A stretch of DNA of 64,000 nt from Bidens hawaiensis (taxonomy: Eukaryota > Streptophyta > Magnoliopsida > Asterales > Asteraceae): positions 124,001-188,000 of the forward strand of contig JAIQDT010003778.1 in NCBI GenBank assembly GCA_021521415.1. Reading direction: 5' to 3'. The notes below the pieces were generated by a model. The model saw only the letters and a list, made by a program, of their open reading frames with translations, made no database searches and was not told the DNA's origin. This document shows, piece after piece, positions 36,592 through 47,948 of the stretch; within the stretch, counting starts at the first letter, position 1; each line of letters starts with the position of its first letter. The translations under genes and the position numbers were made by a program.

Positions 36592-37050
36592 AAGTAGGGG
36601 TGTAAACGAGCCTAGCTGGCCCCATGTCGGATCTTGACTAGGCTTAAACTCATCTCGTTTTGACTTATGAGAGCTCAAGCTTGGCTCGTCTTGAACTCTT
36701 TTTCTAAAGCTTAAGCTCAGCTCGTGAGTAGTTTTTTTAAGCCCAGGCTCGGCTCTTTTACTGCTTATTAAACTAATGTGTGAAGGATTTTAATCATTTT
36801 TAGACATTTTAAGGAAAAAACTTAAATAAACCTAAGGTCAGCTCAAGCTCGTTCAGTTTTGCAGTGTGAAATTAATACATAGAAGTCCAAAAGAAAACTT
36901 AAATATACATGACGAGCCTAAACAAGCCTCCCATACAAGGCGCGAACTTGGGCTTGATAATGAGCTTTATTTGAGGCTCGGTCTCAGCTCGAGCTCGAAA
37001 AAGCTTAGCTCACTACGAGCATTCTATTGATCCGATCTCGAGTAGCTCGC
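36592..37050. repeat. GAGCTC-rich dispersed repeat, copy 4 (between convergent genes)
   Basis: It starts AGTAGGGGTGTAAACGAGCC. It continues with AGCTCAAGCTTGGCTCG and GCTCAGCTCGTGAG words, an AT-richer middle, and GGCTCGGTCTCAGCTCGAGC near 36970. It lies between the 3' ends of the sacsin-like locus and SEC11. The rest of the 36215-37331 gap shows nothing else I can name. Confidence 0.55.
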
Positions 37051-37331
37051 GGTCTCAATTCCCACATGACCCAGATCCACATATTTGCAAATTTGGTGAA
37101 GAATCTAATACATAACAAAATAAATGTATAGTATCATGTTATTAGATACAACCCTACTCTAAAAACATCAGACAAAAATATAAAACAAATCCGAATCCGA
37201 TTTTCTTGGCTGTTCATATCTCATCTTTATAACAAGTTTTTTGAATGGTTTATACTGAATACATATTTGCTCACAAAATAAAAAATATTCTATGATGATT
37301 AAATGACCTTTCAATAAGGAATTGATGGCTG

Positions 37332-40300
37332 CTACTCTTTTGAAGTTATTACTAGCAGTCCCAAAGCACATATTAAAATATACTGCATACAACAAAACCG
37401 ATAATATTATGCGATAAATGATAGAACAGAAGCAGAGTTAAATCAAATCAAACCTTGATGGCGGGCTTTTCCGTCATTATAATTGTCACCCAACCAACAT
37501 AAGGCAAAAACCTGGAAAAAGTACCATTTATGCATTTAAACTTTTTTTTTATATTTTCTGTTAAATAAACAAATAAACAATTTAAAGTTAAATTTACCCG
37601 ACGGCTCGTCCCATAATATGTTTCCTTTGCAACCACATTTGGTCTTGAGCATACAGACCTGATCTATGATCATCTTCAGGATTGTTGTCTCCTGCAATGA
37701 CAGTTAAATATTCAAAAACTTCTAACCAAATTGTTTTAAATTTTACTCAACTCCACTTATTATTTTTTTTAAAACTGATCTTGTTGTATTGATTTACCTT
37801 TCGTAAGGACATCAACTTCTCCATCTTCATGTTCATGAACCTGCAGAATTATATATCAGTGATTACACATTACATATATACGTTAATAATAATATCAGAG
37901 ATGACCAGTTAGTCCATAGTTCAAATGACGAATGCGACATTTGCAACTGTGTGAAATAGACTGAAGTTATGGTTTTAATAAGAAAAAAAACATTGATTCA
38001 AATGCAGTTTATCGAGTCTGTTTAGGCATGTAAAAGAATTGAACGAACACGAACAAGGGCGTGTTCATTCATTTAACTTAGGGGTGGCAAATGTGAACCA
38101 TTGGGTTGAATTGGTTGTAATAAAATGTATATAATGGGTCAGAATGGGTCAAACTGAAAAAAAGAAAAGGATTGAAACAGGTCAAAACGGGTTGACATTT
38201 CTTTCTTTTTTTTTTTAATGGAACGAGAAAAACGGAAGAAACTTTATATTTTTTTTACTTTTCTAATTTTTGATTTATATTTTGAGATATGGTTTTTTAA
38301 TTATTTTTTTTGAATTTTTTAATGAGGGGTTTTTTGAATTTTTTAATGAGGGGTTTAGAATTTTAACTTTAACTGAACACAAACACGAACAGTTAATTGA
38401 ACAAATATTTTTGTTCATGTTCGTTTGTTTAAAAATACAAATGTTCGTGTTCGTTCGTTAAAAATCTAAACAAACAGTTCACGAATGTAAAGGAACATAA
38501 ATGAACATACATAAACGAACATAAAATTACATAGTTAATGAGTTAAACGATTTGGAAATACGAGGCTAGGGTTAATGTCTTAGGGGGCTAACGTATCACA
38601 TATTTAATTATTTTAAAAGTTTTATAAAAGTTACATAGTTAATGAGTTAAATGAAGTAATGAACAGACATAAAAGAACGTAAATAAACGAACGTTCACGA
38701 GCAAACAAACAAAACATGTGTTCATGTTCGTTTTTAAAATAAATGAACTTCCCGCCGAACAGTTCACGAATAGTTCGCTAAACGTTCGGTTCGTTTACAG
38801 GCCTAATCCAATATGGGATAAAGTGTAAGAGAAAATAAGCGCCTTCCAACACGCACCTTAATCACTCGATGAACGATTGGAATATCACGTCCCTGCATAC
38901 AAACAACAGCAGCACAAATAAACAACAGTAAAGTTAATTCATTTATCAAAAGATTGTGATGCTAACAAGTATTTAAAAAGCTTGGTAATAACAAAAGAGA
39001 ACAACATATTAAGAAGCATACCTTGACATTAAAGACCACGATTTCACCGGCACGAATTGGTTCCTTACTCATGTGCAAAAATAAAACATCACCCTGCAAG
39101 TTATAACTTCAAATATACATGTCCCTTACATAACTAAACTAAACGATAATTTAGACATGTAGCCGTTCACTTGCCCGTTTAAAGCCAGGCTCCATGCTTC
39201 CAGAGAGCACAACAACAACAGGTGATTCGCTACCAGTAATGCACATCAGCCCTTCCCATATTATTAATGCGGATGTCACAATCATACCTGTAAACATTAT
39301 CAAATGAGCTAAGATATAAAAGCCAGCACGAGTGCACTTAGGGGTGTAAATGAGACGAGCTGCTCGTGAGCTACTGAAGATCTGCTGGTTAAAAACATGA
39401 AGCCGAGCTTTTATTTGTATAACTTTTATTTAATATACTTATACAATAACTATATTAGATATAAACATATGATAAAAATAATTAAATAGTAATTATTATT
39501 ATTATTTTATAAAAAATATAATAAATATTATTATATATAAAAATTATAATTACATATGTGTAAATAATTATAAACATATAAATAAAATAATTAAATAAAT
39601 AATAACCGAGCCGAGCTTGACAAAATACTCACGAGCGGAGCTCAAGCCCTCTTAAGTTTAACGAGCTAAGCTCGAGCTTGACAAAATAGTCACGAGCCGA
39701 GTTCGAGCTTTAGAAATAGCTCTAAACTAGTCAAGCTCGAGCTCGAGCACTCTTAAAGTTAAAATTAGCTGAGCTCAAACTTGACAAAATACTCACAAGC
39801 TGATCTCAAGATTTGAAAGTACATCTCTATACAAGCAGAGCTCGAGCCCTCTCAACCTAAAGCGAGCCTATCTACTTTCGGGTAATACATATGGTAATAG
39901 ATAGTAAAAACCTCAGAAAGTTGATCTTTTGAACCCGCTTCAAGTCATGATGACTAATCAATCAATCTTGGGGTAAAAAGTCTCTAATACTTATATTAAC
40001 TTTTCTTAACTTTTGTACATAGGAAATGAGATTCAATCTTTTACTGCAAATTTATAAGCCGTTTCTTTCACTCATATAACTATCTGGTTTCCTTCATCAA
40101 CCCCCGAATAATGAATAAAAAAACGAAAAGATATATTCAACTCATGACACTTCCTTCCTAGAAAGAAAAGAAATAGCGGGAAATTTATGTCTTAATGAAT
40201 CACACGTAGAGATATTGATAACACACATAGAGTTAATGGTATTTCATAACTAATTGATTGAGCAGCAGCCCGTAGACCACCTAAAAAAGAATATTTATTA

Positions 40301-40691
40301 TTTGAGCCATATCCTGACATAAGAAGGCCGACAGGAGCAATACTTGAAATAGCAATCCATAAAAAAACACCAATACTGAGATCGGCTAGAACAAGGTGAT
40401 AACCAAAAGGAATTACTAAATAACTTAATAAAATTGATATGACTGCTATAGATGGTCCAATACTAAATAAACGAGTATCTCCTCTAGATGGAAACTCGAC
40501 TCGTTTACACCCTACTCTAAGTTATCCACAACATTGATTCATAGCAACAAGGTAAACTTTTTAAGGATATAAAATAATTAAAAATGGTATGATCTGAAAG
40601 AGAATAAAGAACCGAGGCTAATGGCTTGAGCGACGAGTTGTCTGAACTGCGTTGATTTCAACGAATCGATTTGCTTTTCGACCAATCCCAT
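37332..40691 (-). CDS. SEC11: Signal peptidase complex catalytic subunit SEC11, 8 exons
   Basis: This ER membrane serine protease removes signal peptides from secretory proteins. Minus-strand exons: 40613-40691 (ATG), 39175-39287, 39022-39093, 38857-38892, 37798-37840, 37598-37691, 37454-37511 and 37332-37382 (TAG). Together they give 546 nt, 181 residues, the normal family length, with all phases matching. An N-terminal anchor follows [16 protein letters not shown]. The catalytic Ser (about residue 57) is in [13 protein letters not shown] and the catalytic His (about 96) in DIPIVHRV. The Asp-containing box is [11 protein letters not shown]. The end is [16 protein letters not shown]. Intron 2 begins with GC instead of GT. 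Introns 1 and 4 carry large insertions, yet the reading frame is clean, so the gene is probably functional. Confidence 0.94.
38023..38805. mobile_element. GTTCG-rich inverted-repeat element in SEC11 intron 4
   Basis: Left end TAGGCATGTAAAAGAA, right end (reverse complement) TAGGCCTGTAAACGAACCGAACG. Many GTTCGTGTTCGTT / AACGAACACGAAC words lie near both ends, as in the hAT-like repeats common in plants. A second repeat with start TAGGGGTGGCAAATG (38080 on) is nested near the left arm. No target duplication was found. Confidence 0.55.
39339..40514. mobile_element. GAGCTC-rich hAT-like repeat, copy 5, hosting plastid DNA (SEC11 intron 1)
   Basis: The left end is TAGGGGTGTAAATGAGACGAG and the right end, in reverse complement, TAGGGTGTAAACGAGTCGAG, so both termini survive. 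The left 540 bp is typical family sequence with GAGCTCAAGC words and an AT-rich centre. The right part is replaced by the plastid fragment at about 39885-40490. Flanking octamers (AGTGCACT, CTCTAAGT) do not match. Confidence 0.6.
39885..40490 (-). other. ndhA: Nuclear plastid DNA insertion: ndhA exon-1 part plus start of its group II intron
   Basis: On the minus strand the sequence encodes [16 protein letters not shown], then [40 protein letters not shown] and [18 protein letters not shown]. That is recognisable plastid NdhA (NADH dehydrogenase-like subunit 1). The exon ends at 40206 and is followed directly by GTGTG (40205-40201), the group II intron 5' consensus. About 315 bp of intron-like sequence continues to near 39885. 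It is a fragment with no start or end codon, inert in the nucleus. It lies in the sense direction of SEC11. The frame has no stop, so transfer was probably fairly recent. Confidence 0.88.
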
Positions 40692-41022
40692 TTTCTTGGA
40701 GTGAAAGACAATTGTTGAGTGATTTTGGCTTAATTTCTTGATTCATTCATTGCGTAAGTTGACTTGGAGGTAATAGACTTTTGACTTTTCAAAAGTTAGT
40801 TACAAAATGGGACCTTTAACTATGTGTTTTTAAAAGTCAGTTTGAACTTTCTTGAGCAAGCAATCACATGGGATCCGGTACCGGTACCAACCAGGTATTT
40901 TTTGGTAGCAATTCATTACCGCCTTTTAAGGTTTCCGGGACCGGCAGGTACTTTACCAATTATTTCTCTTTAAACACCGTATTGTACCGGTACCGGTACT
41001 CATTTTGACTCATTTACGGTAC
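40692..41022. other. SEC11 upstream region with a GGTACC-rich palindromic repeat
   Basis: Bases 40874-41000 contain CCGGTACCGGTACC at the left and GTACCGGTACCGGTAC at the right, a short fold-back repeat. The SEC11 promoter must lie here (40692-40870), but no clear TATA box is visible. Confidence 0.45.
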
Positions 41023-41334
41023 GTTTATATCGAGAACTTGTTCGTTTAGGTTTGGATTAGTATAGAAATGATAGATCTGTGTTTGTATGGTAAAAACGAA
41101 TCCAACAAAGCTATACTTACTGAAAATGGATATGATTTGATGGGTTAATCGATTGATAAAAGAACCCGTAACCTATATGCCTAAATTGCACCCTTTAAAC
41201 ATCGATGTTAGGTCGATTTGATGGTTGGGGTTTGTAGGCGCTGGTCAGACGATTCCGTGAATACCTAAATCGAGTTATTTGGTTAAGAAACGAAGATGAT
41301 TAAGGGATTTAAGGACGAACAGTACCTGCAGCTG

Positions 41335-41790
41335 GACAACTTCGCCTGCAAGCTAAGTTCGCCTGATGAACTTCGCCTGCAAAGCTAAGTTCGCCTGATG
41401 ACAACTTCGCTGCAAAGCTAAGTTCGCCTGATGACAACTTCGCCTGCAAGCTAAGTTCGCCTGATGAACTTCGCCTGCAAAGCTAAGTTCGCCTGATGAC
41501 AACTTCGCTGCAAAGCTAAGTTCGCCTGATGACAACTTCGCCTGCAAAGCTAAGTTCGCCTGATGAACTTCGCCTGCAAAGCTAAGTTCGCCTGATGACA
41601 ACTTCGCCTGCAAAGCTAAGTTCGCCTAAGGTTTAACTTCGCCTAAAGCTAAGTTCGCCTAAGGTTTAACTTCGCCTAAAGCTAAGTTCGCCTAATTGAT
41701 AACTTCGCCTAAGGCCAAGTTCGCCTAACTGATAACTTCGCCTAAAGCTAAGTTCGCTTAAGGTTTAACTTCGCCTAAAGTTAAGTTCTA
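41335..41790. repeat. Array of ~32-bp units (AACTTCGCCTGCAAAGCTAAG type) inside the LTR
   Basis: The word AAGTTCGCCT recurs every 32-35 bp about 13 times, alternating with AACTTCGCCTGCAAAGCT. Three 31/35-bp variants form a longer ~100-bp period in the left half. Units at the right end lose the GATGA part and become AAGGTTTAACTTCGCCTAAAG. Confidence 0.85.
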
Positions 41791-42364
41791 TTAGAAAATA
41801 AATTAAAAACCTAATGAAAAATGTGTTAAGACAGTTAATGGAAATAAAATTTTTCCAAGCTGACCTGGCAGCTCGACCCCAGCCAGGGGCTCTGCCCCTT
41901 GGACCCTGCTAAGGGCTGCCGCCCCTAGACCCCACTGCCAGGGGCGCTGCCCCCGGACCCCCGTTCGTTGTGGGTTGTATAAAGATAGAAATACAACATG
42001 AGTAGTAGTAGTTAATTGATACATGTAAATATTATACAGTTAGTCGTGCACAGCTCAAGAAGGGAATAACGATTAACGGAGAGCGTGACAGGATTCAGGT
42101 GAGTTCTAGCCCCATTTATGTGTTATGTTTTCGGGGCTGTGTGCATACTCGATATGTTTGTTAATACGCTTATCCTAAGAGATAAGTGTATGCCTTATGT
42201 GAATGATGTGATATGTATGAATGATTGCTTGATGGTACGTGAACGATATTCGAATATTGCATGTACTATCAGGTTGTAACGCTATGTATAAGGTAAGTAT
42301 GATATGTATGCTTATGTGTATGAACGTGATAATGTTAATAAAAGAAGGAAATGATGGTTGTATG

Positions 42365-42790
42365 GTTGTATGGTTACGAAAAGGGTACCGAGCCCTAATA
42401 ATACTCGAGGTATGATGTATGGTTGTATGGTAACGAAGAGGAATCGAACCCTACTAATATTCGAGAACTAGGGAACCGAACCCTACTAATATTCGAGGAA
42501 AGAGGGTACCGAGCCCTAATAATACTCGAGAAAGGAGGGTACCGAGCCCTAATAATACTCGAGGTATGATGTATGGTTGTATGGTAACGAAGAGGGAATC
42601 GAACCCTACTAATATTCGAGAACTAGGGAACCGAACCCTACTAATATTCGAGGAAAGAGGGTACCGAGCCCTAATAATACTCGAGGAAGGAGGGTACCGA
42701 GCCCTAATAATACTCGAGGAAGGAGGGTACCGAGCCCTAATAATACTCGAGGAAGGAGGGTACCGAGCCCTAATAATACTCGAGGAATGT
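42365..42790. repeat. Array of ~32-bp units (GGGTACCGAGCCCTAATAAT type) inside the LTR
   Basis: Units of the form GAGGGTACCGAGCCCTAATA plus ATACTCGAGGAA alternate with a GAATCGAACCCTACTAATATTCGAG variant. A higher-order block of several units (starting TATGATGTATGGTTGTATGG) occurs twice, at about 42410 and 42565. The last four units (42655-42785) are nearly identical. The open frame through them is a by-product of a period close to a multiple of three. Confidence 0.85.
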
Positions 42791-44222
42791 AGGGCGTAAT
42801 GCTCTTTATAACGTAAGATATGAAAGTAAGTTAATACAAAAGAAAGTATGAAAGTATGAATGAAAGAATATAAGTTTATGTGTATTGTATAGTGTATGAT
42901 TAACTAGAACTCACTCAGCGTAGCTGACTTTTAGTATGCACGCAGGTGAGTAGAATGAGACAGCTAGCTTGAGCGGGCACATGGTGGGCGAATAGGAGAC
43001 TGGCATCTGAAGACTCAAGATGTTTTAATGTAATTGACGTTTATTTTGAAAGACAAGAATGTTTAAATAAGGCAAGTTTTGGATTGTTGTAACGTTTCAT
43101 GAAAGTTTTTATATTCCGCGAAAGTTTTAATGAACTCTGATTTGTAAGAACTGTGTTTATGAGTAAATCCGACGCTAAAGTAAGGCTACCGGGTTCGGGG
43201 CCTTACAGGTACCGAGCTCATCCATATTCATATGTTATTTTTGTAAGAAAATCCACAAGATCACTAAACTTCTGCAAATCGTCGCATCAGTTGACACACC
43301 AAATTAACTTTATTAAAAAAATAAAAACACTAGATCTTTACTCCTTGTTAAATATATTAAGATAATGTGTGTGTGAGAGGGGGTTTAAAATGTAAATCCA
43401 AACAAGTTTGTGAAATCCGTGTATCTGGATTTCAAATCCAGACGCAAGCATGCCACAAACCAACTCCACTTTGCTTCTTGTCTGCCACATTGGAGTTTGT
43501 GGATTCGGACGCCCAGGGTTGGGGGAGGGTGGGTCCTTCCGGGTCCCTATATAAGCTTTGCCTATGGTTTGGTTGGAGGTGGCCTAATTGGCTAATTTTA
43601 CTATTTTAACACTCCTAGTTTTCTGAAATTGGAATGAATTAGAAATATTGGCAATATTCATTTCTCACGTGTCTATGAGTGGTTATAAATAAAACAAATT
43701 TAAAAATAATAAATCTAACTAATATATTAAAGCAAAACCAATTTGTCAACTTGTCGTGTGCACCTTATGTTCCATGCCATTCACTTTCCATGCTTATAAT
43801 TTTCACATAATTAATCAATTAATTTTAATCCTAATGCTAATCTTCTTACTATACTTTAAAGCAAAACAAGATATCCACATAGCTTTCAAATAGGATGACC
43901 ACATAAGCTTACAAGGTTCCATCTCTAGAATTGCCATATAATTCACTAATTAATATTTTCTAGAATCATAACATCACTAATTAATGCTTTCTAGAATCAT
44001 AACTAACTATTTCCTTTTAAATGATTTAAAAACCGATTTTGACTACAATTAATTATTTATAACTAATTTTTGCTACCTTTTTTAGTATGACTATTACTTT
44101 AGCAAATCAATGATTTGTATATTTATACAGTTTCTCATTCACACTGTTTATACATTTTTTCCTACATCTTGTGGTTTTGCAGAAAACAATGTAAAGAATT
44201 TTTATGATAGCTATATATATAT

Positions 44223-45575
44223 AGGTTTAAGTTCAGGAGAGAAATGAGATTACTGTGAGAAATGAATATGGGCCACTAGTTTTATTTTATGTTTTAAATG
44301 TTTAAAAATAAATAAAAAAATTTTAATGTAACAATAAATACATTCTCTCTCTTAAATTAATACAACTAATATAACCATAATAAATCCATCTCTTTTCAAT
44401 TAATATAACTAATATGACCATAATAAATCCTCTCCAATTAATAAATATCAAAACATAATATATTTTTTTTCAATTGATATACTTAGAAAAATTATTGTTA
44501 TAAATAATAATAAAAAATATCATACAAATGTGTTCATTAAATATAAACAATAAATATACAACCCACACAAAATTATATAACCTACACTTGTTTTGAGCAA
44601 TAAAAATGTACAACATACAAAAAAGTATACAACTTACATATGTAATTCGACATCAACAATTATATAAATTAGACAAAGATACACATATCGTATACGTGTG
44701 TAGGTTATATGTTTTTCGTGTGTAGGTAATATGTTTTTTTATTCTTAGAACAAGTGTATGCTATATGTTTTTGTGTAGGTTGTATATTTTTTATTGACAT
44801 CTAATGCTAACATATGTAAGATAGTTTTTTGTATTATTCATCACAATGTACCTATGTGTTGATGAATATTGATATATTGATTTGGAAGAAATTGGTTTTG
44901 GATAGAAAAAATATTTAATGTATGAATAAACTGTATTTGTGTATGATAAAATTTTCGAGTGTACGTTATATGTTTTTCGTGTGTAGTTTATACGTTTTCG
45001 TGTGCTTGTGTAGTTTATTGATGCTGAATTTTGTGTGTCGGTTATATGTTTTTCGTGTGTAGGTTATATGTTTTCTTATTCTTAGAACAAGTGTAGGTTA
45101 TATGTTTTTGTGTAGGTTGTGTACTTTTTTGTTGATGTTTAATGCAAACACGTATAAGATAGTTTTTTGTACTATTCATCACAATGTAAATACGTGTTGA
45201 TGGATATTAATATACTGAGTTGGAAGAAATTGGTTTTGATAAAAATAATTTTTAATGTATGAATAAATTGTACTTGTGTAGGATAAAAATTAAAGAGAGA
45301 AAAAATAAGTTATAAAAATAAATGAATTCTTAATATTTTCCAATTATAATAATTTGATTAGTTATATTAATTAAATAGATAACTATTATATTTATTAGTT
45401 ATATTAATTAAATAGATAACTATTATATTTATTAGTTATATTAATTGAAGAGAGAGCATGCATTAATACTTTCCTCATTTATCTTCAAGCATTTAAACCC
45501 AAAATAAAATTAGTGGCTCATATTCATTTATCACATTTCTCACAGTAATTTCATTTCTCTCCTGAACCATCCCCT
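44223..45575. mobile_element. 1.35-kb long-TIR element A in a TA array
   Basis: Left end AGGTTTAAGTTCAGGAGAGA, right end (reverse complement) AGGGGATGGTTCAGGAGAGA. Similarity between the arms continues inward for about 200 bp (ACTGTGAGAAATG, CTCTCTCTT(A/C)AATTAAT). Both ends abut (TA)n. Inside, a ~255-bp block starting near 44695 is repeated directly near 45035, sharing AACAAGTGTA, AAGATAGTTTTTTGTA and GGAAGAAATTGGTTTTG. It has no coding capacity. Confidence 0.7.
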
Positions 45576-45699
45576 ATATATATATATACATATAAATACC
45601 ATTAGTAACAGAGTAGACCTGGATAGTTTTACAAAGCTATAAACCGTCAATAAGTTTACCATTATTTTACAAAATAATAAACCGTCAAGATAGTTTGTA

Positions 45700-46296
45700 A
45701 GGAATGAAAAGGCGTCCTAAAAACAAATTAAACATACGGACAAAGTTTCCTTACATACTAACTGCCAGTCTATAATTTTAACTTAGCCAGTAAACTGCTT
45801 TAACCTTTACTTAATTATTACTTAGATAATTTTAGAACCATTTCTTAAAGGGGTGTTATTATGCCATGATTCAATACTTTAAGGGCTTAGCCCATCATAT
45901 AGTTTATAAATTTGTAATGCAAATATAATAGAATCAGAACTTCTTACTTGAATAAGAATGACAGACTAGTAACACTCTAATAGTAAGACTTCAAAGCTTG
46001 AAGTTTTTGCTGGATATTATACAAGCGTACTGAAAGGAAAGAAGAGAGGTGCTAAAACTTAGCGTGTCGCTATCTAAAATCTAACTCCCCTTTTATAGGG
46101 AAAACACACGGGAAAAGTACAAAACAAATAAATTAAAATTACAAAAGTTATAGAAAAGTAAAGATGCTCTATAAGAGCAGGGCCATTTAAATTGGCATCC
46201 AAAGTCTCCATTATGGTACTATGTCGGAGAATCTTATCATGATTTATAGGCTATCTCCTTTTGTCAGAGCTTTATCAGAGCACTCAGAGATTCCCA
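45700..46296 (-). promoter_or_regulatory. Promoter/leader-like region of the virus-like element (TATA at 46092-46099)
   Basis: On the minus strand CCCTATAAAAGGGGAG is a strong TATA box about 200 bp past the end of the second virus-like frame. It is followed by a ~35-base pyrimidine-rich stretch and an AT-rich leader. A strong TATA downstream of the ORFs is the arrangement of circular pararetrovirus genomes or of LTRs. The function is inferred from sequence form only. Confidence 0.4.
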
Positions 46297-47795
46297 TTAT
46301 GAACAGGGAATAAACTTTATTAATTTTGGACCTTTTCTTTTTCTTTGTCGGATTTGCTTTGGGAAGATTCCCCTGGTTGGTCTATGAATTCTTCTTGGAG
46401 TTTTCTTAGATATTTCTGCATCTAGGCATGTGATGTCTTCTATTTCTTGTGCCTCTCCTGCTAAACAAGAAAACTCATTATAATCTCCCTGACTATTAGA
46501 CGAAATGGACATGGCCTTTGAGGAATCGGTTGTAGAAAAACGTTTCTTTAATTCTCTTTTCATTTCTTCTATATAAGACTTGATAATTTCAGACTTTGAA
46601 ACTTCTTGTTTTCCTTCTATTAACCTTTTCGAAATCTGTTCGAACGGACTGTTGATTTCCTTTTGTCTTTTTACCATCTGGGTTTTATAATATTCTATTC
46701 TTGAGGTGATTATATCCACCGTATCCTGGCTTTCAATCTTGTTGGTAGACATATTTATCCTGGTCATTTTTGTCCAGAACTTGGTATAACAAGTTCTTTT
46801 AAGGCATGGGAAATTATCCCTTAGGGTATACCCTGTGGTCGGCTTCCATTTCCAAATCCATGGAATTGAAAATTCTATAAAAAAGTACATTGAGGCTATT
46901 CCCTCAAACCATGAATTATTATTTTTTGCTTCTATAAGATTGGGTGATACTTTTACCCATTCCAAATATAACTCTTTAAATGGTTCAGGAAGAATCTGGA
47001 CTGTTGGTCCATATAGAATGAACCATTTTTGGAACCAACAAGGTATACCTTGTTTGAAGATATTATCACTGACTTTTATAAACCATGAATGTTTTCTTTT
47101 TGGATTATCATAAAACAAACATTTCTCGAATCCATGGATATAATCCCAATAGTTATATTTATAAGTTTGCCTGTCAGTTGTTTCGGGATATATGAATTCC
47201 CTTTCTTTTAGGGTACTTAACCCCCATTTTTGAGGAGGTATAATTGTTTTTATAAAAACTTTACTAAAATTATACATATTTCTTTCTCTCTCTCTCTGGG
47301 ATAAAAATGTCTTATTTCTGCAGTTTCTGTAAGTCACAGAATATTTTCATAATATTGCCGTGTTTTATAAGACGGCGCTTCATATGAAGCTGGTTCTATA
47401 TATTTTTGCATAAGTATCCAAGGATCATTAAAAGATTCGATATCTTCTTGATTTAGAAGGATTATTTTCTTTTGTCTCTCGGTTATGAACCAGGAATCTT
47501 CTTCATCATTGTCTTGAGTAACATATGCACAAGTAGGAGCTTTTGAAGCTTCCTCTTCTTTCTGGGCCTGTATCATGGCCCTAATCTTTTCATATAACGG
47601 ATCATTCAAGTCAATTTGAATTTCTGTATCATTTGTGTTGTTATTAACAACATTTGAACTGGAGGCAGCATTTGAGCTAGAAGCAATGTTTGAGGCTATA
47701 AGCCTCCTGGTTCCCATTTGGGCTAGGACTATTTCCTGCCTGTTATTAATACTGAGTCCTCTACCTCTTCCTCGAGGAATCATTCCTGAAAACAC
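46297..47795 (-). pseudogene. Broken gag/polyprotein-like gene of an endogenous virus-like or retro element
   Basis: Two minus-strand frames lie end to end: 47795-47334 (153 codons) and 47337-46297 (346 codons). The second has no ATG at its start and only becomes recognisable at YNFSKVFIK. The first frame carries a low-complexity Ser/Asn region, an acidic stretch and DPWILMQKYIEPASYEAPSY. The second carries WGLSTLKEREF, NYWDYIHGFEK and IPWIWKWKPTTGY and ends in a Lys/Arg-rich tail. I have seen this architecture annotated in plant genomes as 'polyprotein' of retroelements or caulimovirus-like sequences; lineage is not certain. A TGA and a shift in a GA microsatellite (about 47285-47298) separate the halves. 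No reverse transcriptase, protease or RNase H is present, so it is an inert fragment. Confidence 0.55.
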
Positions 47796-47948
47796 AAAAT
47801 TAAGCCGAAGAGATTATTTTCTCCTTTTCTTTTAGGATTTTTATCCTTTCTCTAGCATTTTATATATGTATATACATATATATATGTATATACATATATA
47901 CATATTCTTTTTGGGTAATATCCTATATATATATATACATATATATAT

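Larger units (their letters stand above)
41023..43207 (+). mobile_element. Probable solo LTR of a Ty3/gypsy (chromovirus-like) retrotransposon
   Basis: The right end, CCGACGCTAAAGTAAGG then ACCGGGTTCGGGGCCTTACA, looks like the CGGGTTCGGGG-GTTACA terminus of gypsy LTRs that I know from related plants. GGTAC follows it (43208-43212), and GGTAC also lies at 41018-41022 before GTTTATATCGAG, giving a candidate 5-bp target duplication. The element would be 2,185 bp; its first two bases are GT rather than TG, so the left end is tentative. A GC-rich GGGGCTCTGCCCCTTGGACCC block (41880-41960) is also typical of plant gypsy LTRs. No primer-binding site, polypurine tract or pol gene follows, hence solo. 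Confidence 0.6.

Noticed and set aside
39885..40490. Plastid genome contamination or a real organelle gene
   Set aside because: The ndhA segment is a fragment joined on both sides to nuclear repeat and SEC11 intron sequence. A nuclear insertion is simpler, although spanning reads should confirm it.
41335..42790. Regular ~32-bp repeats resembling a CRISPR array
   Set aside because: Units are contiguous with no unique spacers, lie in a plant LTR-like element and have no cas genes nearby. They are minisatellites.
42566..42799. Open frame with a repeated GYRALIILEE peptide
   Set aside because: It is the translation of the tandem DNA repeat. It ends where the array ends and has no promoter or splice context.
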